Below, piece after piece: positions 27,099 through 36,002 of a stretch of 64,000 nucleotides of DNA. Within the stretch, counting starts at the first letter, position 1, and the number at the start of each line of letters is the position of its first letter. Source of the DNA: Indolivaga alginatilytica (GTDB lineage: Bacteria; Bacteroidota; Bacteroidia; Bacteroidales; Dysgonomonadaceae); NCBI RefSeq assembly GCF_003201355.1, contig NZ_QICL01000001.1, forward strand, positions 62,001 to 126,000. The letters are read 5' to 3'. The notes below the pieces were generated by a model, which was not told where the DNA came from, searched no databases, and saw only the letters and a list, made by a program, of their open reading frames with translations. Both the position numbers and the translations under genes were made by a program.

Positions 27099-27703
27099 CC
27101 ATTAGCTTTATCTGATTTAGCATCATACTTCATGTACATCACTATGCCATATACAATATGCAATACACCAAATCCAATTGCCCACAATAATAATCCGTTT
27201 CCGATCAAAATCCCTGCCAATAATCCGAGAACTATCTCACAAAAGCCTAATATCTTAATATCATCGTAGGTTTTTGCTCCTGCATTGACCAGTGCAATAC
27301 CATAAAAGATAAGCATAGTAGCAGCAGTCATCCCAAAATATCCATTATAGACCAATATAAGGCTAAACAAACCTCCCGTTACAAGTGGTAAGCCTGCATC
27401 TTTTATTAACTGAAAAGTTACAGGTGTCCAAAACTTAGCACCTGTTTTTTTCGCCTTTCTCATCGAAAAATATACCCCGACCGAACATGCAGTAACTAAA
27501 ACAATAGCTGCCAGAATAAGAAGATCGAACAGAACAATACCTGTCACAGAAAGCTCCCCTCTCATTATAAGATAAGCAAGATAAGCGCCGCATAAAGCCA
27601 CTAAACCTGCCACCACTCCCGAAATCCCGCTCAATGAAAGGAATTTGGTAGAACGTTCCATAGTAGAACGGATATATCTTAAATCATCAACATTGCGATC
27701 CAT
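27095..27703 (-). CDS. Membrane protein of the creD operon
   Basis: 202 aa with about six hydrophobic helices and a charged cytosolic N-terminus (MDRNVDDLRYIRSTMERSTKFLSLSG). It is the first gene of the three-gene operon. It resembles the uncharacterised multi-spanning proteins that accompany CreD and its winged-helix regulator in this phylum. No transport or enzymatic motif is visible. It may serve as the membrane sensor for the downstream regulator, but that is speculation. Confidence 0.7.
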   Translation of the reverse strand: MDRNVDDLRYIRSTMERSTKFLSLSGISGVVAGLVALCGAYLAYLIMRGELSVTGIVLFDLLILAAIVLVTACSVGVYFSMRKAKKTGAKFWTPVTFQLIKDAGLPLVTGGLFSLILVYNGYFGMTAATMLIFYGIALVNAGAKTYDDIKILGFCEIVLGLLAGILIGNGLLLWAIGFGVLHIVYGIVMYMKYDAKSDKANG

Positions 27704-27779
27704 ATATTTTTCACTTTGAATTACAAAGTAGGTTCTTTATTTTGAATTCTGCAACAAAAAGGAGTTCTTTTTTTACTTT

Positions 27780-27919
27780 AGAGTCTGTTTAAAAATTAAT
27801 AAAGAATATGTGTAGGGGAAAAAACCTTTCACGCGATGTTTGACGGGCGTATAACTATACGTCTCGACGGTTGTTTCAAATGCTTATTCAATGTCATCCC
27901 CGAAATTTAAACAGGCTCT
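27780..27919. mobile_element. MITE-like element with GAG(T/C)CTGTTTAAA inverted ends
   Basis: Terminal inverted repeats GAGTCTGTTTAAA (27781-27793) and TTTAAACAGGCTC (about 27906-27918, one mismatch), flanked on both sides by TTA, a likely 3-bp target duplication. The interior (about 110 bp) has no ORF but contains the inner palindrome CGTATAacTATACG. The ends and TNA-type duplication resemble IS5-family (IS1031-type) elements. Confidence 0.65.
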
Positions 27920-27979
27920 TAATAACTCCAACTATTTATTGCCGTATTTTATCATTACAACGATCTCGAGTTGCCGTAC

Positions 27980-28012
27980 TTGCCCAAGTAATAAAAAAGG
28001 TCTTAGACCTTA
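27980..28012 (-). repeat. Dispersed GGTC element
   Basis: CCCAAGTAATAAAAAAGGTCttaGACCTT. The 15-nt core palindrome is perfect. It sits between the MITE-like element and the MerR gene; the rest of the 378-bp spacer shows no gene. Confidence 0.68.
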
Positions 28013-28081
28013 AAAAAGAAAAGCAGCAGAAATTTCGATTTCCACTGCTTTCTTAATATTGTAAAAGGCATAAAACCTTAA

Positions 28082-28423
28082 CTAGATGCTATCTAATCCC
28101 TCTTTCAGCTCATTAAGCTCTTTTTTGATATCCTCCAGCCGATGAATTAAATCAATGCGGCGACTTTCCTCATCCTTCTTCAATTTAAGCGTCTGGCGTG
28201 CCCCTTCCAAAGTCAAACCTTTATTTTTGACTAAAGAATATACCAATTCGATAGCTTCAATATCTTCTCTCGTATACTGACGTACACCTCCCGGAGTTTT
28301 ACGAGGCTTAATCTCTTTAAACTCTGTTTCCCAGAAACGAAGAAGCGATTCATTTACACCGAAATGATGTGCTACTTCTTTTATGGTAAAATATAATTTC
28401 TTACTGTTACTAAAGTCTATCAT
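28082..28423 (-). CDS. MerR family transcriptional regulator
   Basis: 113 aa. The N-terminal winged helix YFTIKEVAHHFGVNESLLRFWETEFKEIKPRKTPGGVRQYTREDIEAIELVYSLVKNKGLTLEGAR covers residues 10-75. A short C-terminal coiled coil (about 78-113) serves dimerisation. There is no effector domain, as in the short MerR proteins found beside M23 peptidases in Bacteroidales. It lies 89 nt downstream of the M23 gene on the same strand, with a heptamer-repeat hairpin in the spacer. Confidence 0.88.
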   Translation of the reverse strand: MIDFSNSKKLYFTIKEVAHHFGVNESLLRFWETEFKEIKPRKTPGGVRQYTREDIEAIELVYSLVKNKGLTLEGARQTLKLKKDEESRRIDLIHRLEDIKKELNELKEGLDSI

Positions 28424-28431
28424 AAGAGTTA

Positions 28432-28514
28432 TCAGTTATCAGTTATCAGTTATCGGTTATCAGCTACGAGTTACAAACAACTGTTAACTGATAATTGTTG
28501 ACTGATGACTGATT
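28432..28514. repeat. Heptamer-repeat hairpin
   Basis: The left half is four to five tandem copies of AGTTATC (about 28437-28471). The right half (about 28478-28514) is a diverged inverted version, so the region can fold into a long imperfect hairpin. It directly abuts the TAA of the M23 gene. Confidence 0.65.
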
Positions 28515-29487
28515 AATCCATTACCTGACCGTGGTTAGCAGCAATCTGCAACATCTGATCATATTCTTCAGGAGTTAAGTCCATAAAGTAGTACTTCGCA
28601 GGATTGTCGGGCTTACCTTTTACGTGTACCTCATAGTGCAAGTGAGGTCCTGTGGATTTACCTGTACTACCTATCTTACCGATAAGCTCGCCACGTTTCA
28701 CCTTCTGTCCTCGCTTAGCCACATACGAACTCATGTGCCCATACAATGTCTCGAAACCGTAACCATGATCTATCATGATACAATTTCCGTAACCCTGTCT
28801 CCACTCTGCCCACGTAACAACCCCATCACCCGTAGCATAAATATCGGTTCCTTCCTTCGCCGTAAAGTCCATACCTGCATGGAATCTCAACGTACCATAT
28901 ACAGGATCGATACGGGTACCGTAACCCGAGGCTACACGAGACATATCTTTATTAGAGACAGGCTGTATACTGGGTATATGTTGCAAGCGGTCTTTTTGCT
29001 GTCTCGACAAATCGAGTATTTCATCAAAAGATTTCGACTGCACATAAAGTTGTTTCGAAATTAAGTCTATTTTTTTAGATGTCTGCACAATCAGATCGGG
29101 ATTCGACAATTCCATCAGATAATCATACCTGCCGATTCCCCCTGCCGTAGAGTTACGTATAGCAGAAGCAATAGGCTCTGCATGGAAAATAGCCCTGTAC
29201 ATATTATCATCCCGTTGTTGGATATCCTTTAACACTTCGGACACATTATCCATTCGCTTTGACAATACATTGTATTGAGTGCGTATCAATCGGTTTTCCT
29301 TCTTTAATTCCATCTCCTTGGGTGAGTCCAAAACGTAATACATTAAAGCCCAGAAACCTAAAGCTCCTAAAACAATACCTCCCAAAAGATTACGAATGAT
29401 AATAAAGATTTTTTTCCCAAGGCTCGGATACACTCGCTCGTAGGTCAGCGATTGTGGATTATATATGTAAAATACCTTTTTTGCCAT
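28513..29487 (-). CDS. M23 (LytM-type) peptidoglycan endopeptidase
   Basis: 324 aa. A membrane anchor (about 28-53) precedes a coiled coil (58-95) and a C-terminal M23 domain. The zinc ligands are His203 and Asp207 (RFHAGMDFTA) and His284 (PHLHYEVH), with His282 as the catalytic base candidate. The protein is probably anchored in the inner membrane and cleaves or regulates cleavage of peptide cross-links in the periplasm. It is divergent from alaS with interlocked promoters in a 125-bp gap. Confidence 0.92.
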   Translation of the reverse strand: MAKKVFYIYNPQSLTYERVYPSLGKKIFIIIRNLLGGIVLGALGFWALMYYVLDSPKEMELKKENRLIRTQYNVLSKRMDNVSEVLKDIQQRDDNMYRAIFHAEPIASAIRNSTAGGIGRYDYLMELSNPDLIVQTSKKIDLISKQLYVQSKSFDEILDLSRQQKDRLQHIPSIQPVSNKDMSRVASGYGTRIDPVYGTLRFHAGMDFTAKEGTDIYATGDGVVTWAEWRQGYGNCIMIDHGYGFETLYGHMSSYVAKRGQKVKRGELIGKIGSTGKSTGPHLHYEVHVKGKPDNPAKYYFMDLTPEEYDQMLQIAANHGQVMD

Positions 29488-29531
29488 TCTTTAAGATCAA
29501 TTCACCTCAATTTTATTCGCTGAGATGGGCA

Positions 29532-29539
29532 CAAAAGTA
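29532..29539 (-). promoter_or_regulatory. Promoter of the M23 gene
   Basis: The minus strand reads CTTG (29563-29560), 20 nt, then TACTTTTG (29539-29532). This is consensus spacing. It overlaps the alaS promoter. Confidence 0.62.
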
Positions 29540-29551
29540 AAGTTTTTAGCT

Positions 29552-29559
29552 TATTTTTG
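29552..29559 (+). promoter_or_regulatory. -7 element of alaS
   Basis: TATTTTTG, 53 nt before ATG 29613. It lies between the -33 and -7 boxes of the divergent M23 promoter, so the two cannot be occupied at once. Confidence 0.55.
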
Positions 29560-29612
29560 CAAGCTATTATTTATTAAGAATCTGTAAAACAAAATACATA
29601 GTTATAAATATC

Positions 29613-32222
29613 ATGACTTCTAAAGAAATCCGTAATTCGTTCAAAGAATTTTTTAGGTCTAAAGGACATCAAATTGTTTCTTCTGCTCCTATGGTGATTA
29701 AAGACGATCCCACATTGATGTTCACCAATGCCGGTATGAATCAATTTAAAGACATCATTCTGGGCAATACACCTATTAAATATCCTAGAGTAGCGGATTC
29801 TCAAAAATGTTTACGTGTAAGCGGAAAGCATAACGACTTGGAAGAAGTAGGACACGATACTTATCACCACACCATGTTCGAAATGCTTGGCAACTGGTCG
29901 TTTGGCGATTACTTCAAAGAAGAAGCTATTGCATGGGCATGGGAATATCTGACAGATGTTCTGAAACTGGACAAAGAAAGATTATATGTAACCGTATTTG
30001 AGGGAGCACCCGAAGACGGACTTTCCCGCGATGATGAAGCAGCCGATTTCTGGCTTCAATATCTACCGAAAGAAAGAATCATCAACGGAAACAAAAAAGA
30101 TAACTTCTGGGAAATGGGAGATACAGGTCCCTGCGGTCCTTGTTCCGAAATACACATAGATATACGTTCGGATGAAGAACGCGCAAAAGTAGACGGCGCA
30201 ACATTAGTAAATATAGACCCTGATGTTATCGAGATATGGAATCTTGTTTTCATGCAGTTCAACCGTAAGGCTGATAAATCACTGGAAGAACTTCCCGCAA
30301 AGGTAATAGATACAGGAATGGGATTCGAGCGTCTTTGTATGGCTGTTCAGGGAAAAACTTCGAACTACGACACAGATGTATTCCAACCGTTGATCAAAGC
30401 GATTGGCGAGTTAACTAACAGCACTTACGGAAAAGACGTGAAAAAGGACATAGCAATGCGTGTTATTGCCGACCATATCCGTACAATTGCCTTTTCTATT
30501 GCTGACGGACAATTACCATCGAATGCAAAAGCAGGATATGTAATCCGTCGTATTCTTCGCCGAGCAGTTCGTTACGGATATACGTTCCTAGATCAGCATA
30601 AAGCATTCATGTATAAGCTGATCCCCACCCTTATCGAATCGATGAGCGAAGCTTATCCTGAGCTATATCAACAAAAGACATTAATTATCAGAGACATACA
30701 GGAAGAAGAAGAATCATTCCTGCGTACTTTAGATACAGGTATAAAACTATTAGACAGACAAATAGCTGAAACCAGAGCTAACAATTCGACAGTTTTAAAA
30801 GGTCTTGATGCCTTTACACTATACGACACATACGGATTCCCTCTTGATTTAACTGAACTTATATTGCGTGAAAATAATATGAGTGTGGATGAAGAAGGAT
30901 TTAAAGCCGAAATGCAGAAACAAAAAGACCGTGCACGTAATGCTGCGGCTGTAGAAACGGGCGACTGGATTATTATACGTGAAGGTGAACCCGAATTTAT
31001 CGGATACGATTATACTCAATGTGAAGCAGAGATACTTCGCTATCGTCAGATCAAACAAAAGAATAACGAATTTTATCAGATAGTGCTCGATCGTACTCCC
31101 TTTTACTCCGAAATGGGTGGACAGGTGGGCGATACCGGCTGGTTAATTGATGATGATGAAACAATCGAGATTATTGATACTAAACGTGAAAACAATCTGG
31201 CAGAACACATCACCAAGAAATTGCCTAAAGATGTTACGGCTCATTTTGTCGCTCGTATCAATACCGAAAGACGTACGGCTGTGGAATGTAACCACACAGC
31301 GACTCACCTTTTACACGAAGGTTTACGTGAAATATTAGGTACACACGTAGAACAAAAAGGATCTTTTGTATCACCGGCAATTCTTCGATTTGACTTTTCT
31401 CATTTCCAAAAACTGACAGATGAAGAAATTCGCAAAGTAGAACGCTTTGTAACTTCTAAGATAAGAGAAAATATTGCTCTGAAAGAAGCCCGTAACATTC
31501 CGATCTCCGAAGCCCAAGCAATGGGAGCAATGGCTCTGTTCGGTGAAAAATACGGTGAAGAGGTTCGTGTAATCCGTTTTGGCGATTCTGTGGAACTTTG
31601 CGGTGGTACTCACATCTCATCGACAGGACGAATCGGTTCGTTCCGCATCATCAACGAAAGTTCTATTGCCGCAGGCATCAGACGTATAGAAGCAATTACA
31701 GGCGAAGCTTGCGAAGAATATTTCTATGCTCAACAAGATATTATCACAGAGCTAAAAGCATTAATGCACAATGCTCCTAACCTGACTCAGGCGTTCCAGA
31801 AATTCTTTAGTGAAAGTACAGAAATGAGAAAACGCATTGAGGAATTTATGAAAGAAAAAGCTGTTCAGGTAAAAGAGAGTATTATCAAAAGCAGACAAAT
31901 TGTTAATGGCATCGAGATATTCACATTAAGAGGACATTTCCCTGCTGAGATAGTAAAAGATATAGCATTCCAAATCAGAGGACAGTTCCCTGAGCATGCC
32001 GCATTCATTGGGGCGACTGACATAGACAATAAGCCGAATCTTACACTTATGCTCTCTGACGACCTTGTTGAACATGGTTTAAATGCATCGGTAATTGTAC
32101 GCGAGGCTGCCAAGAATATACAAGGTGGCGGTGGTGGTCAACCTCACTTTGCTACGGCAGGCGGTAAAAATTCGGATGGTTTAGCAAAAGCTGTAGACGA
32201 AATTCTGGAAAAGCTGAAATAG
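29613..32222 (+). CDS. alaS: Alanyl-tRNA synthetase
   Basis: 869 aa, full length. The N-terminal class II catalytic domain has the start [32 protein letters not shown] and DTGMGFERL. The editing domain contains the zinc motif H561-x3-H565 ([10 protein letters not shown]) and C663-x3-H667 (CGGTH). The C-terminal C-Ala domain ends [27 protein letters not shown], with the glycine-rich motif characteristic of AlaRS. A terminator follows directly. Confidence 0.97.
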   Translation: MTSKEIRNSFKEFFRSKGHQIVSSAPMVIKDDPTLMFTNAGMNQFKDIILGNTPIKYPRVADSQKCLRVSGKHNDLEEVGHDTYHHTMFEMLGNWSFGDYFKEEAIAWAWEYLTDVLKLDKERLYVTVFEGAPEDGLSRDDEAADFWLQYLPKERIINGNKKDNFWEMGDTGPCGPCSEIHIDIRSDEERAKVDGATLVNIDPDVIEIWNLVFMQFNRKADKSLEELPAKVIDTGMGFERLCMAVQGKTSNYDTDVFQPLIKAIGELTNSTYGKDVKKDIAMRVIADHIRTIAFSIADGQLPSNAKAGYVIRRILRRAVRYGYTFLDQHKAFMYKLIPTLIESMSEAYPELYQQKTLIIRDIQEEEESFLRTLDTGIKLLDRQIAETRANNSTVLKGLDAFTLYDTYGFPLDLTELILRENNMSVDEEGFKAEMQKQKDRARNAAAVETGDWIIIREGEPEFIGYDYTQCEAEILRYRQIKQKNNEFYQIVLDRTPFYSEMGGQVGDTGWLIDDDETIEIIDTKRENNLAEHITKKLPKDVTAHFVARINTERRTAVECNHTATHLLHEGLREILGTHVEQKGSFVSPAILRFDFSHFQKLTDEEIRKVERFVTSKIRENIALKEARNIPISEAQAMGAMALFGEKYGEEVRVIRFGDSVELCGGTHISSTGRIGSFRIINESSIAAGIRRIEAITGEACEEYFYAQQDIITELKALMHNAPNLTQAFQKFFSESTEMRKRIEEFMKEKAVQVKESIIKSRQIVNGIEIFTLRGHFPAEIVKDIAFQIRGQFPEHAAFIGATDIDNKPNLTLMLSDDLVEHGLNASVIVREAAKNIQGGGGGQPHFATAGGKNSDGLAKAVDEILEKLK

Positions 32223-32242
32223 ACTAAGATTCAAAAAATAAG

Positions 32243-32284
32243 ACGATTCAATATAAAATAAATTAGTATTGAATCGTTTTATTT
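32243..32284 (+). terminator. Terminator of alaS
   Basis: Arms ACGATTCAATA (32243-32253) and TATTGAATCGT (32267-32277), then TTTATTTTAT. It contains the in-frame TTG 32269 that could be mistaken for the next gene start. Confidence 0.85.
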
Positions 32285-32316
32285 TATCGAAATATCACTC
32301 TTACAAAGTGAATCAT

Positions 32317-33354
32317 ATGGAGAAGAAACCAGTTGGTATTAAAAATCGTGAATCGAATATCGAACTATTGCGCATAGTTCTGATGCTCATGATAATCACA
32401 CATCACCTCATTGTACATAGTGGTTTAGCCAAGAATGCATTATTTATATCTATGGATGTATTCACCATTATTGCAGTAAATTGCTTTGTATTCATTTCCG
32501 GCTATTATGGCATCAAATTCAAAGCAAAAACATTACTCTCATTTATTGTACAGGCAGTATTCTATTCGGTAGCTACGTATCTCATCTATCATGCTTTCAT
32601 ATCAACGGAAGATTACTCAACCAAAGAACTTATACATAGTTTCTTTCCTGTAACATATGTACGATGGTGGTTCTTAAGTGCTTTTCTGGGAGTTTATATA
32701 TTATCACCTTTTATCAATAAAGGAATAGATTCACTAAATATATATCAGTCAGGTTTTATTCTTATTGCTCTCTTATATCTTAATTGCAGTTATCCCGTAA
32801 CTAAATACAATTTCTATTCCGGAGACGGATGCACTTTCTTCAATCTGCTATGCATATATATTCTTGCACGCTTTTGCAGTAAATACATTAAGGACATTAA
32901 GAAACCTTTGATTCTCTATATTTGTACTTACCTTCTGACTCTTTTGCTTATTTATATTCTTCTCGCAAACAGTTATGCGGATATTGCGTGGAGACTGATA
33001 GCATATAGCTCTCCTCTTGTTATCCTTGGCGCAGTTCTCTTTTTTTATACTTTCAGAAAAATAAAAATAAAAAGCAATGTAATAAATAAGATAGCACCCT
33101 TATGTTTTGGTGTATATCTTATACACGATACGGCAGATACCCGCTCACTAATTAAAGGATTCATAGAACAAATAAATAATGCTGTAACAAATCCGCTAAT
33201 TATGGGATTAACGGTAATCGGAATAGCAATTCTCATATTTATAGTATGTGCATCTATCGAAAAAATAAGGCAGATTATCTTCAATCCTATCATAGATGCT
33301 ATAGATAAAAAACGGTCTGTATTGTTCTTGAAGATTGAAAAGTATAACGTATAA
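32317..33354 (+). CDS. Acyltransferase family 3 membrane protein
   Basis: 345 aa with about ten transmembrane helices. The N-terminal signature RESNIELLRIVLMLMIITHHLIVHSG carries the conserved Arg and the His-His pair of acyltransferase-3 (OafA/WecH-like) proteins, which O-acylate cell-surface glycans from the cytosolic side. The substrate is unknown, with no glycan cluster nearby. I chose ATG 32317 because the upstream in-frame TTG lies in the alaS terminator. The next gene starts 19 nt after its stop. Confidence 0.85.
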   Translation: MEKKPVGIKNRESNIELLRIVLMLMIITHHLIVHSGLAKNALFISMDVFTIIAVNCFVFISGYYGIKFKAKTLLSFIVQAVFYSVATYLIYHAFISTEDYSTKELIHSFFPVTYVRWWFLSAFLGVYILSPFINKGIDSLNIYQSGFILIALLYLNCSYPVTKYNFYSGDGCTFFNLLCIYILARFCSKYIKDIKKPLILYICTYLLTLLLIYILLANSYADIAWRLIAYSSPLVILGAVLFFYTFRKIKIKSNVINKIAPLCFGVYLIHDTADTRSLIKGFIEQINNAVTNPLIMGLTVIGIAILIFIVCASIEKIRQIIFNPIIDAIDKKRSVLFLKIEKYNV

Positions 33355-33373
33355 AACAATAAAAACAACACTA

Positions 33374-34210
33374 ATGAAACATTTATTATTCACAGCTCTT
33401 CTTATTATTGGTTTCGGGATAAGCAATAATTCTTCTGCACAAAATCAAATTCAACTAGCAGATATCGAACTGACCAATTTAGGTGATGGTCAGATGTACG
33501 GTCATTCCCGGGACGAAGAGAAAACACCCATTAACGGTAAATCCCGAATCATAACCGGCTTTACAACCGAATATATTGATGCCGAATTTGCAAAAGGTTA
33601 TGCTATCGGAAAATGGGAATATTATAAAGACAATAAGCTGTCGGTCTATGTGACCTATGACAATGGCTATATGGATGGAGAATATGCAGAACTATTTCCC
33701 AGTGGAACACCTAAACTGGAAGGTAAGTTTGTAAAAGGGAAAAAAGAAGGAGAATGGCAAACCTACAATAGCGATGGTGATAAAAAGCTCACTGAAGTAT
33801 ATAAAGCAAATGAATTGGAGAAGAAAATCACCTATTACACCAACGGCAATATCGATACCGAACGCAATTATAAAAATGGAAAAGAAGACGGCGCAGTTAA
33901 ACAATATACATTGGAAGGAGTTCTCAAATCGGAGAAAAATTTTGTAAATGGAAAGCAGGTAGGTAAACAAATACAATATTATGCGAGTAATAACGGCGAT
34001 TATATAGAAACAAGTAATTATTCTCCTGACGGAAAAAAAGAAGGTGAATACTCAGAAGTTTATGCTGACTCAAAAAGTTTTAAAGTAAAAGGGCAATACT
34101 CAAAAAATCAAAAAGACGGAAAATGGGTATTTGAAAACAAAGCCGGAAAAAGAGTCAGAGAAGAAGTATATGAAAACGGCGTTCTGAAAACCTCTACCAA
34201 GATCGAATAG
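33374..34210 (+). CDS. Secreted MORN-repeat protein
   Basis: 278 aa. A signal peptide (MKHLLFTALLIIGFGISNNSSAQ) is followed by at least six copies of a MORN_2-type repeat (YDNGYMDGEYAELFPSGTPKLEGKFVKGKKEGEWQ and relatives), each with a G-x-x-x-G-x-W/Y turn pattern. Such proteins (often labelled YwqK-like) form extended beta surfaces and are probably periplasmic or surface located. The in-frame TTG at 33335 lies within the previous gene, so ATG 33374 is preferred. A terminator follows. Confidence 0.82.
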   Translation: MKHLLFTALLIIGFGISNNSSAQNQIQLADIELTNLGDGQMYGHSRDEEKTPINGKSRIITGFTTEYIDAEFAKGYAIGKWEYYKDNKLSVYVTYDNGYMDGEYAELFPSGTPKLEGKFVKGKKEGEWQTYNSDGDKKLTEVYKANELEKKITYYTNGNIDTERNYKNGKEDGAVKQYTLEGVLKSEKNFVNGKQVGKQIQYYASNNGDYIETSNYSPDGKKEGEYSEVYADSKSFKVKGQYSKNQKDGKWVFENKAGKRVREEVYENGVLKTSTKIE

Positions 34211-34243
34211 AGAATAATATATAATAAACGTCACAGCAATACA

Positions 34244-34285
34244 AAAGAGTCCGATAGAAGTTGTTCTTACGGACTCTTTCTTTTG
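34244..34285 (+). terminator. Terminator of the MORN-repeat gene
   Basis: Arms AAAGAGTCCG (34244-34253) and CGGACTCTTT (34270-34279), then CTTTTG. Its T-tract overlaps the -33 box of the next promoter. Confidence 0.85.
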
Positions 34286-34313
34286 CTAAAAATAAGCTTT
34301 TACATTATATTTG
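34282..34313 (+). promoter_or_regulatory. Consensus promoter of the DUF1287 gene
   Basis: TTTG (34282-34285), 20 nt, TATATTTG (34306-34313). A perfect match to the Bacteroidetes sigma-ABfr pattern, 70 nt before the ATG. Confidence 0.72.
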
Positions 34314-34339
34314 TCACATTCTCCATAACTATATTAGAC

Positions 34340-34366
34340 CTGAGAGGAAAATAAATAGGTCTCAGT
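34340..34366 (+). repeat. Possible diverged GGTC element
   Basis: AGACCTGAG and TAGGTCTCAG half-sites flank a short A-rich spacer in the 5' leader of the DUF1287 gene. Weak copy. Confidence 0.4.
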
Positions 34367-34382
34367 CGTAAAAATATTAATA

Positions 34383-34970
34383 ATGAAAGTATTATTTCTT
34401 ACAATTACATTTTTATACAGTTGTCTTTTAGTGTCGGCACAAGAAAATGATTTCTACAACCGGCTATCAGATGCTGCTATAGAATTAACCGGATCGAAAG
34501 TCAAGTATGACCCTGCCTATTTTAGTATACCTTATCCAAACGGTGATGTTCCGGCAGATAAAGGAGTATGCACCGATGTTATTATAAGAGCATATCGGAA
34601 AGTGAATATCGATTTACAGAAGAAGGTGCATGAAGATATGAAAGCCAATTTCAGCAAATACCCCAGTCAGAAGAAATGGGGATTAAAAAAGACAGATACC
34701 AATATCGATCACCGTCGGGTCTATAATCTGGAAACATTTTTCACGAGGAATGGTACAACAAAACCTATAACAACAAAGCCTGAAGATTACCAACCCGGAG
34801 ATATTGTATCATGGACACTCAACAATGGATTGGCACACATAGGAATAGTCGTAGACAGAAAATCAAAAGATGGAAAACGAAATCTCATTGTACACAATAT
34901 AGGAGGTGGACAAGTTATGGAAGACTGTTTATTCGCTTGGAAAATTGTGGGTCATTACAGATACAAATAA
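34383..34970 (+). CDS. DUF1287 family secreted protein (NlpC/P60-like fold)
   Basis: 195 aa with a signal peptide (1-19, LLVSAQ). The DUF1287 core shows YDPAYFSIPYPNGDVPADKGVCTDVIIRAYRKVNIDLQKKVHEDM, with Cys63 as the candidate nucleophile, followed by DTNIDHRRVYNLETFF and QPGDIVSWTLNNGLAHIGIVVDR, with the candidate catalytic His. Likely a periplasmic amidase or peptidase; the substrate is unproven. The TAA stop is the first part of a dispersed element. Confidence 0.85.
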   Translation: MKVLFLTITFLYSCLLVSAQENDFYNRLSDAAIELTGSKVKYDPAYFSIPYPNGDVPADKGVCTDVIIRAYRKVNIDLQKKVHEDMKANFSKYPSQKKWGLKKTDTNIDHRRVYNLETFFTRNGTTKPITTKPEDYQPGDIVSWTLNNGLAHIGIVVDRKSKDGKRNLIVHNIGGGQVMEDCLFAWKIVGHYRYK

Positions 34971-35055
34971 GGTCTCAAACCTTTTTGTTGCGTTGGTAAA
35001 CATAACAGCAATAGGTTACTACAATTTAAAAGTACATCATTAAATAGTTTCATCT
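34968..35055 (+). repeat. Dispersed GGTC element filling a spacer
   Basis: TAAGGTCtcaAACCTTTTTGTTGCGTTGG, then the distal CATCATTAAATAGTTTCATCTACTTA about 60 nt on. It occupies nearly all of the 106-nt gap between two genes and starts with the DUF1287 stop codon. Confidence 0.75.
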
Positions 35056-35076
35056 ACTTAAAAAAACAGCACAGAT

Positions 35077-35856
35077 ATGAAATATGCTATCTATTTAAAT
35101 ACAGCCTTGCCTATTCGCTCCGAAGCCAGCGAAGCGTCCGAGATGGTCACCCAGTTACTATTTGGTGATACTTGTGAAATACTCGAAGAATCGGGCTCTT
35201 TTGTCAAAATTAAAAACTCTGGGGATGATTACCAAGGATGGGCAGACTCTAAATCACTGACTGAAGTTGATCAAGAAACATATAAAAAGATAATCAATCA
35301 TCCGGTATTTAGAACCTGCGTACCTATTGCCGACATATTCTGTATGACCGATAAAACTATATACCGCTTATCGGCAGGAAGCCTTCTTCCTCTTTATAGT
35401 CCGGAGAGGAGTAACTTTGAGATTGGTGGAAAAGTATTTCAGATTCACCCGACATTTGTAACTTATCTACCCGAAAGCAATAAGAACAACATCATTGAAT
35501 CTGCTATGCTCTTTCTCAACACACCATATTTATGGGGGGGTAAAAACATATTAGGGATAGACTGCTCCGGCTTCGTGCAGACAGTATATGCTATGAATGG
35601 ATTTACATTGCCTCGTGATGCAGGTATGCAGGCTTTAGAAGGTCTAAAAGTTGAAACTTTAGAAGAAACACAACCCAATGACCTATTGTTTTTCGAGAAA
35701 GAAGGGCGCATAACCCATGTCGGGATATATCTCGGAAACAATAAGATTATACATGCCTCTGGTAAAGTAAAAATAGAAAGAGTTGACAAACAAGGTATCT
35801 ATAACGAAGAGTCAGACAAGTACACCCATAGTCTATCAACAATAAAACGAGTATAA
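35077..35856 (+). CDS. NlpC/P60 (C40) cell-wall peptidase with SH3-like region
   Basis: 259 aa. An SH3-like N-terminal part (RSEASEASEMVTQLLFGDTCEILEESGSFVKIKN) and a second SH3-like segment (about 80-130) precede the C40 domain. The catalytic set is Cys163 (GIDCSGFVQTVY), His214 (RITHVGIYLG) and His226 (IIHASG). The architecture matches YkfC-type gamma-D-glutamyl-diamino acid endopeptidases that recycle murein peptides. No signal peptide is visible, so it may be cytosolic. Confidence 0.9.
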   Translation: MKYAIYLNTALPIRSEASEASEMVTQLLFGDTCEILEESGSFVKIKNSGDDYQGWADSKSLTEVDQETYKKIINHPVFRTCVPIADIFCMTDKTIYRLSAGSLLPLYSPERSNFEIGGKVFQIHPTFVTYLPESNKNNIIESAMLFLNTPYLWGGKNILGIDCSGFVQTVYAMNGFTLPRDAGMQALEGLKVETLEETQPNDLLFFEKEGRITHVGIYLGNNKIIHASGKVKIERVDKQGIYNEESDKYTHSLSTIKRV

Positions 35857-35877
35857 CTCACTTTCGGTAAAAAATCT

Positions 35878-35885
35878 TATCTTTG
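35878..35885 (+). promoter_or_regulatory. -7 element before the GNAT-like gene
   Basis: TATCTTTG, 118 nt before ATG 36003. The dispersed element 35905-35980 would lie in the transcribed leader. Confidence 0.5.
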
Positions 35886-35904
35886 CCACAAAGTCAAAAA
35901 GTAG

Positions 35905-35980
35905 TAAGGTCTTAGACCATTTTATTACTTTGTTAAGCATAATAGCTAGAGACAGCTATAAAATAAATATATAGTGTTAC
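35905..35980 (+). repeat. Dispersed GGTC element
   Basis: TAAGGTCttaGACCATTTTATTACTTTG. The distal AAATATATAGTGTTACTT box ends about 25 nt before the next ATG. Confidence 0.72.
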
Positions 35981-36002
35981 TTGATTATTAATAAAAACAA
36001 GA

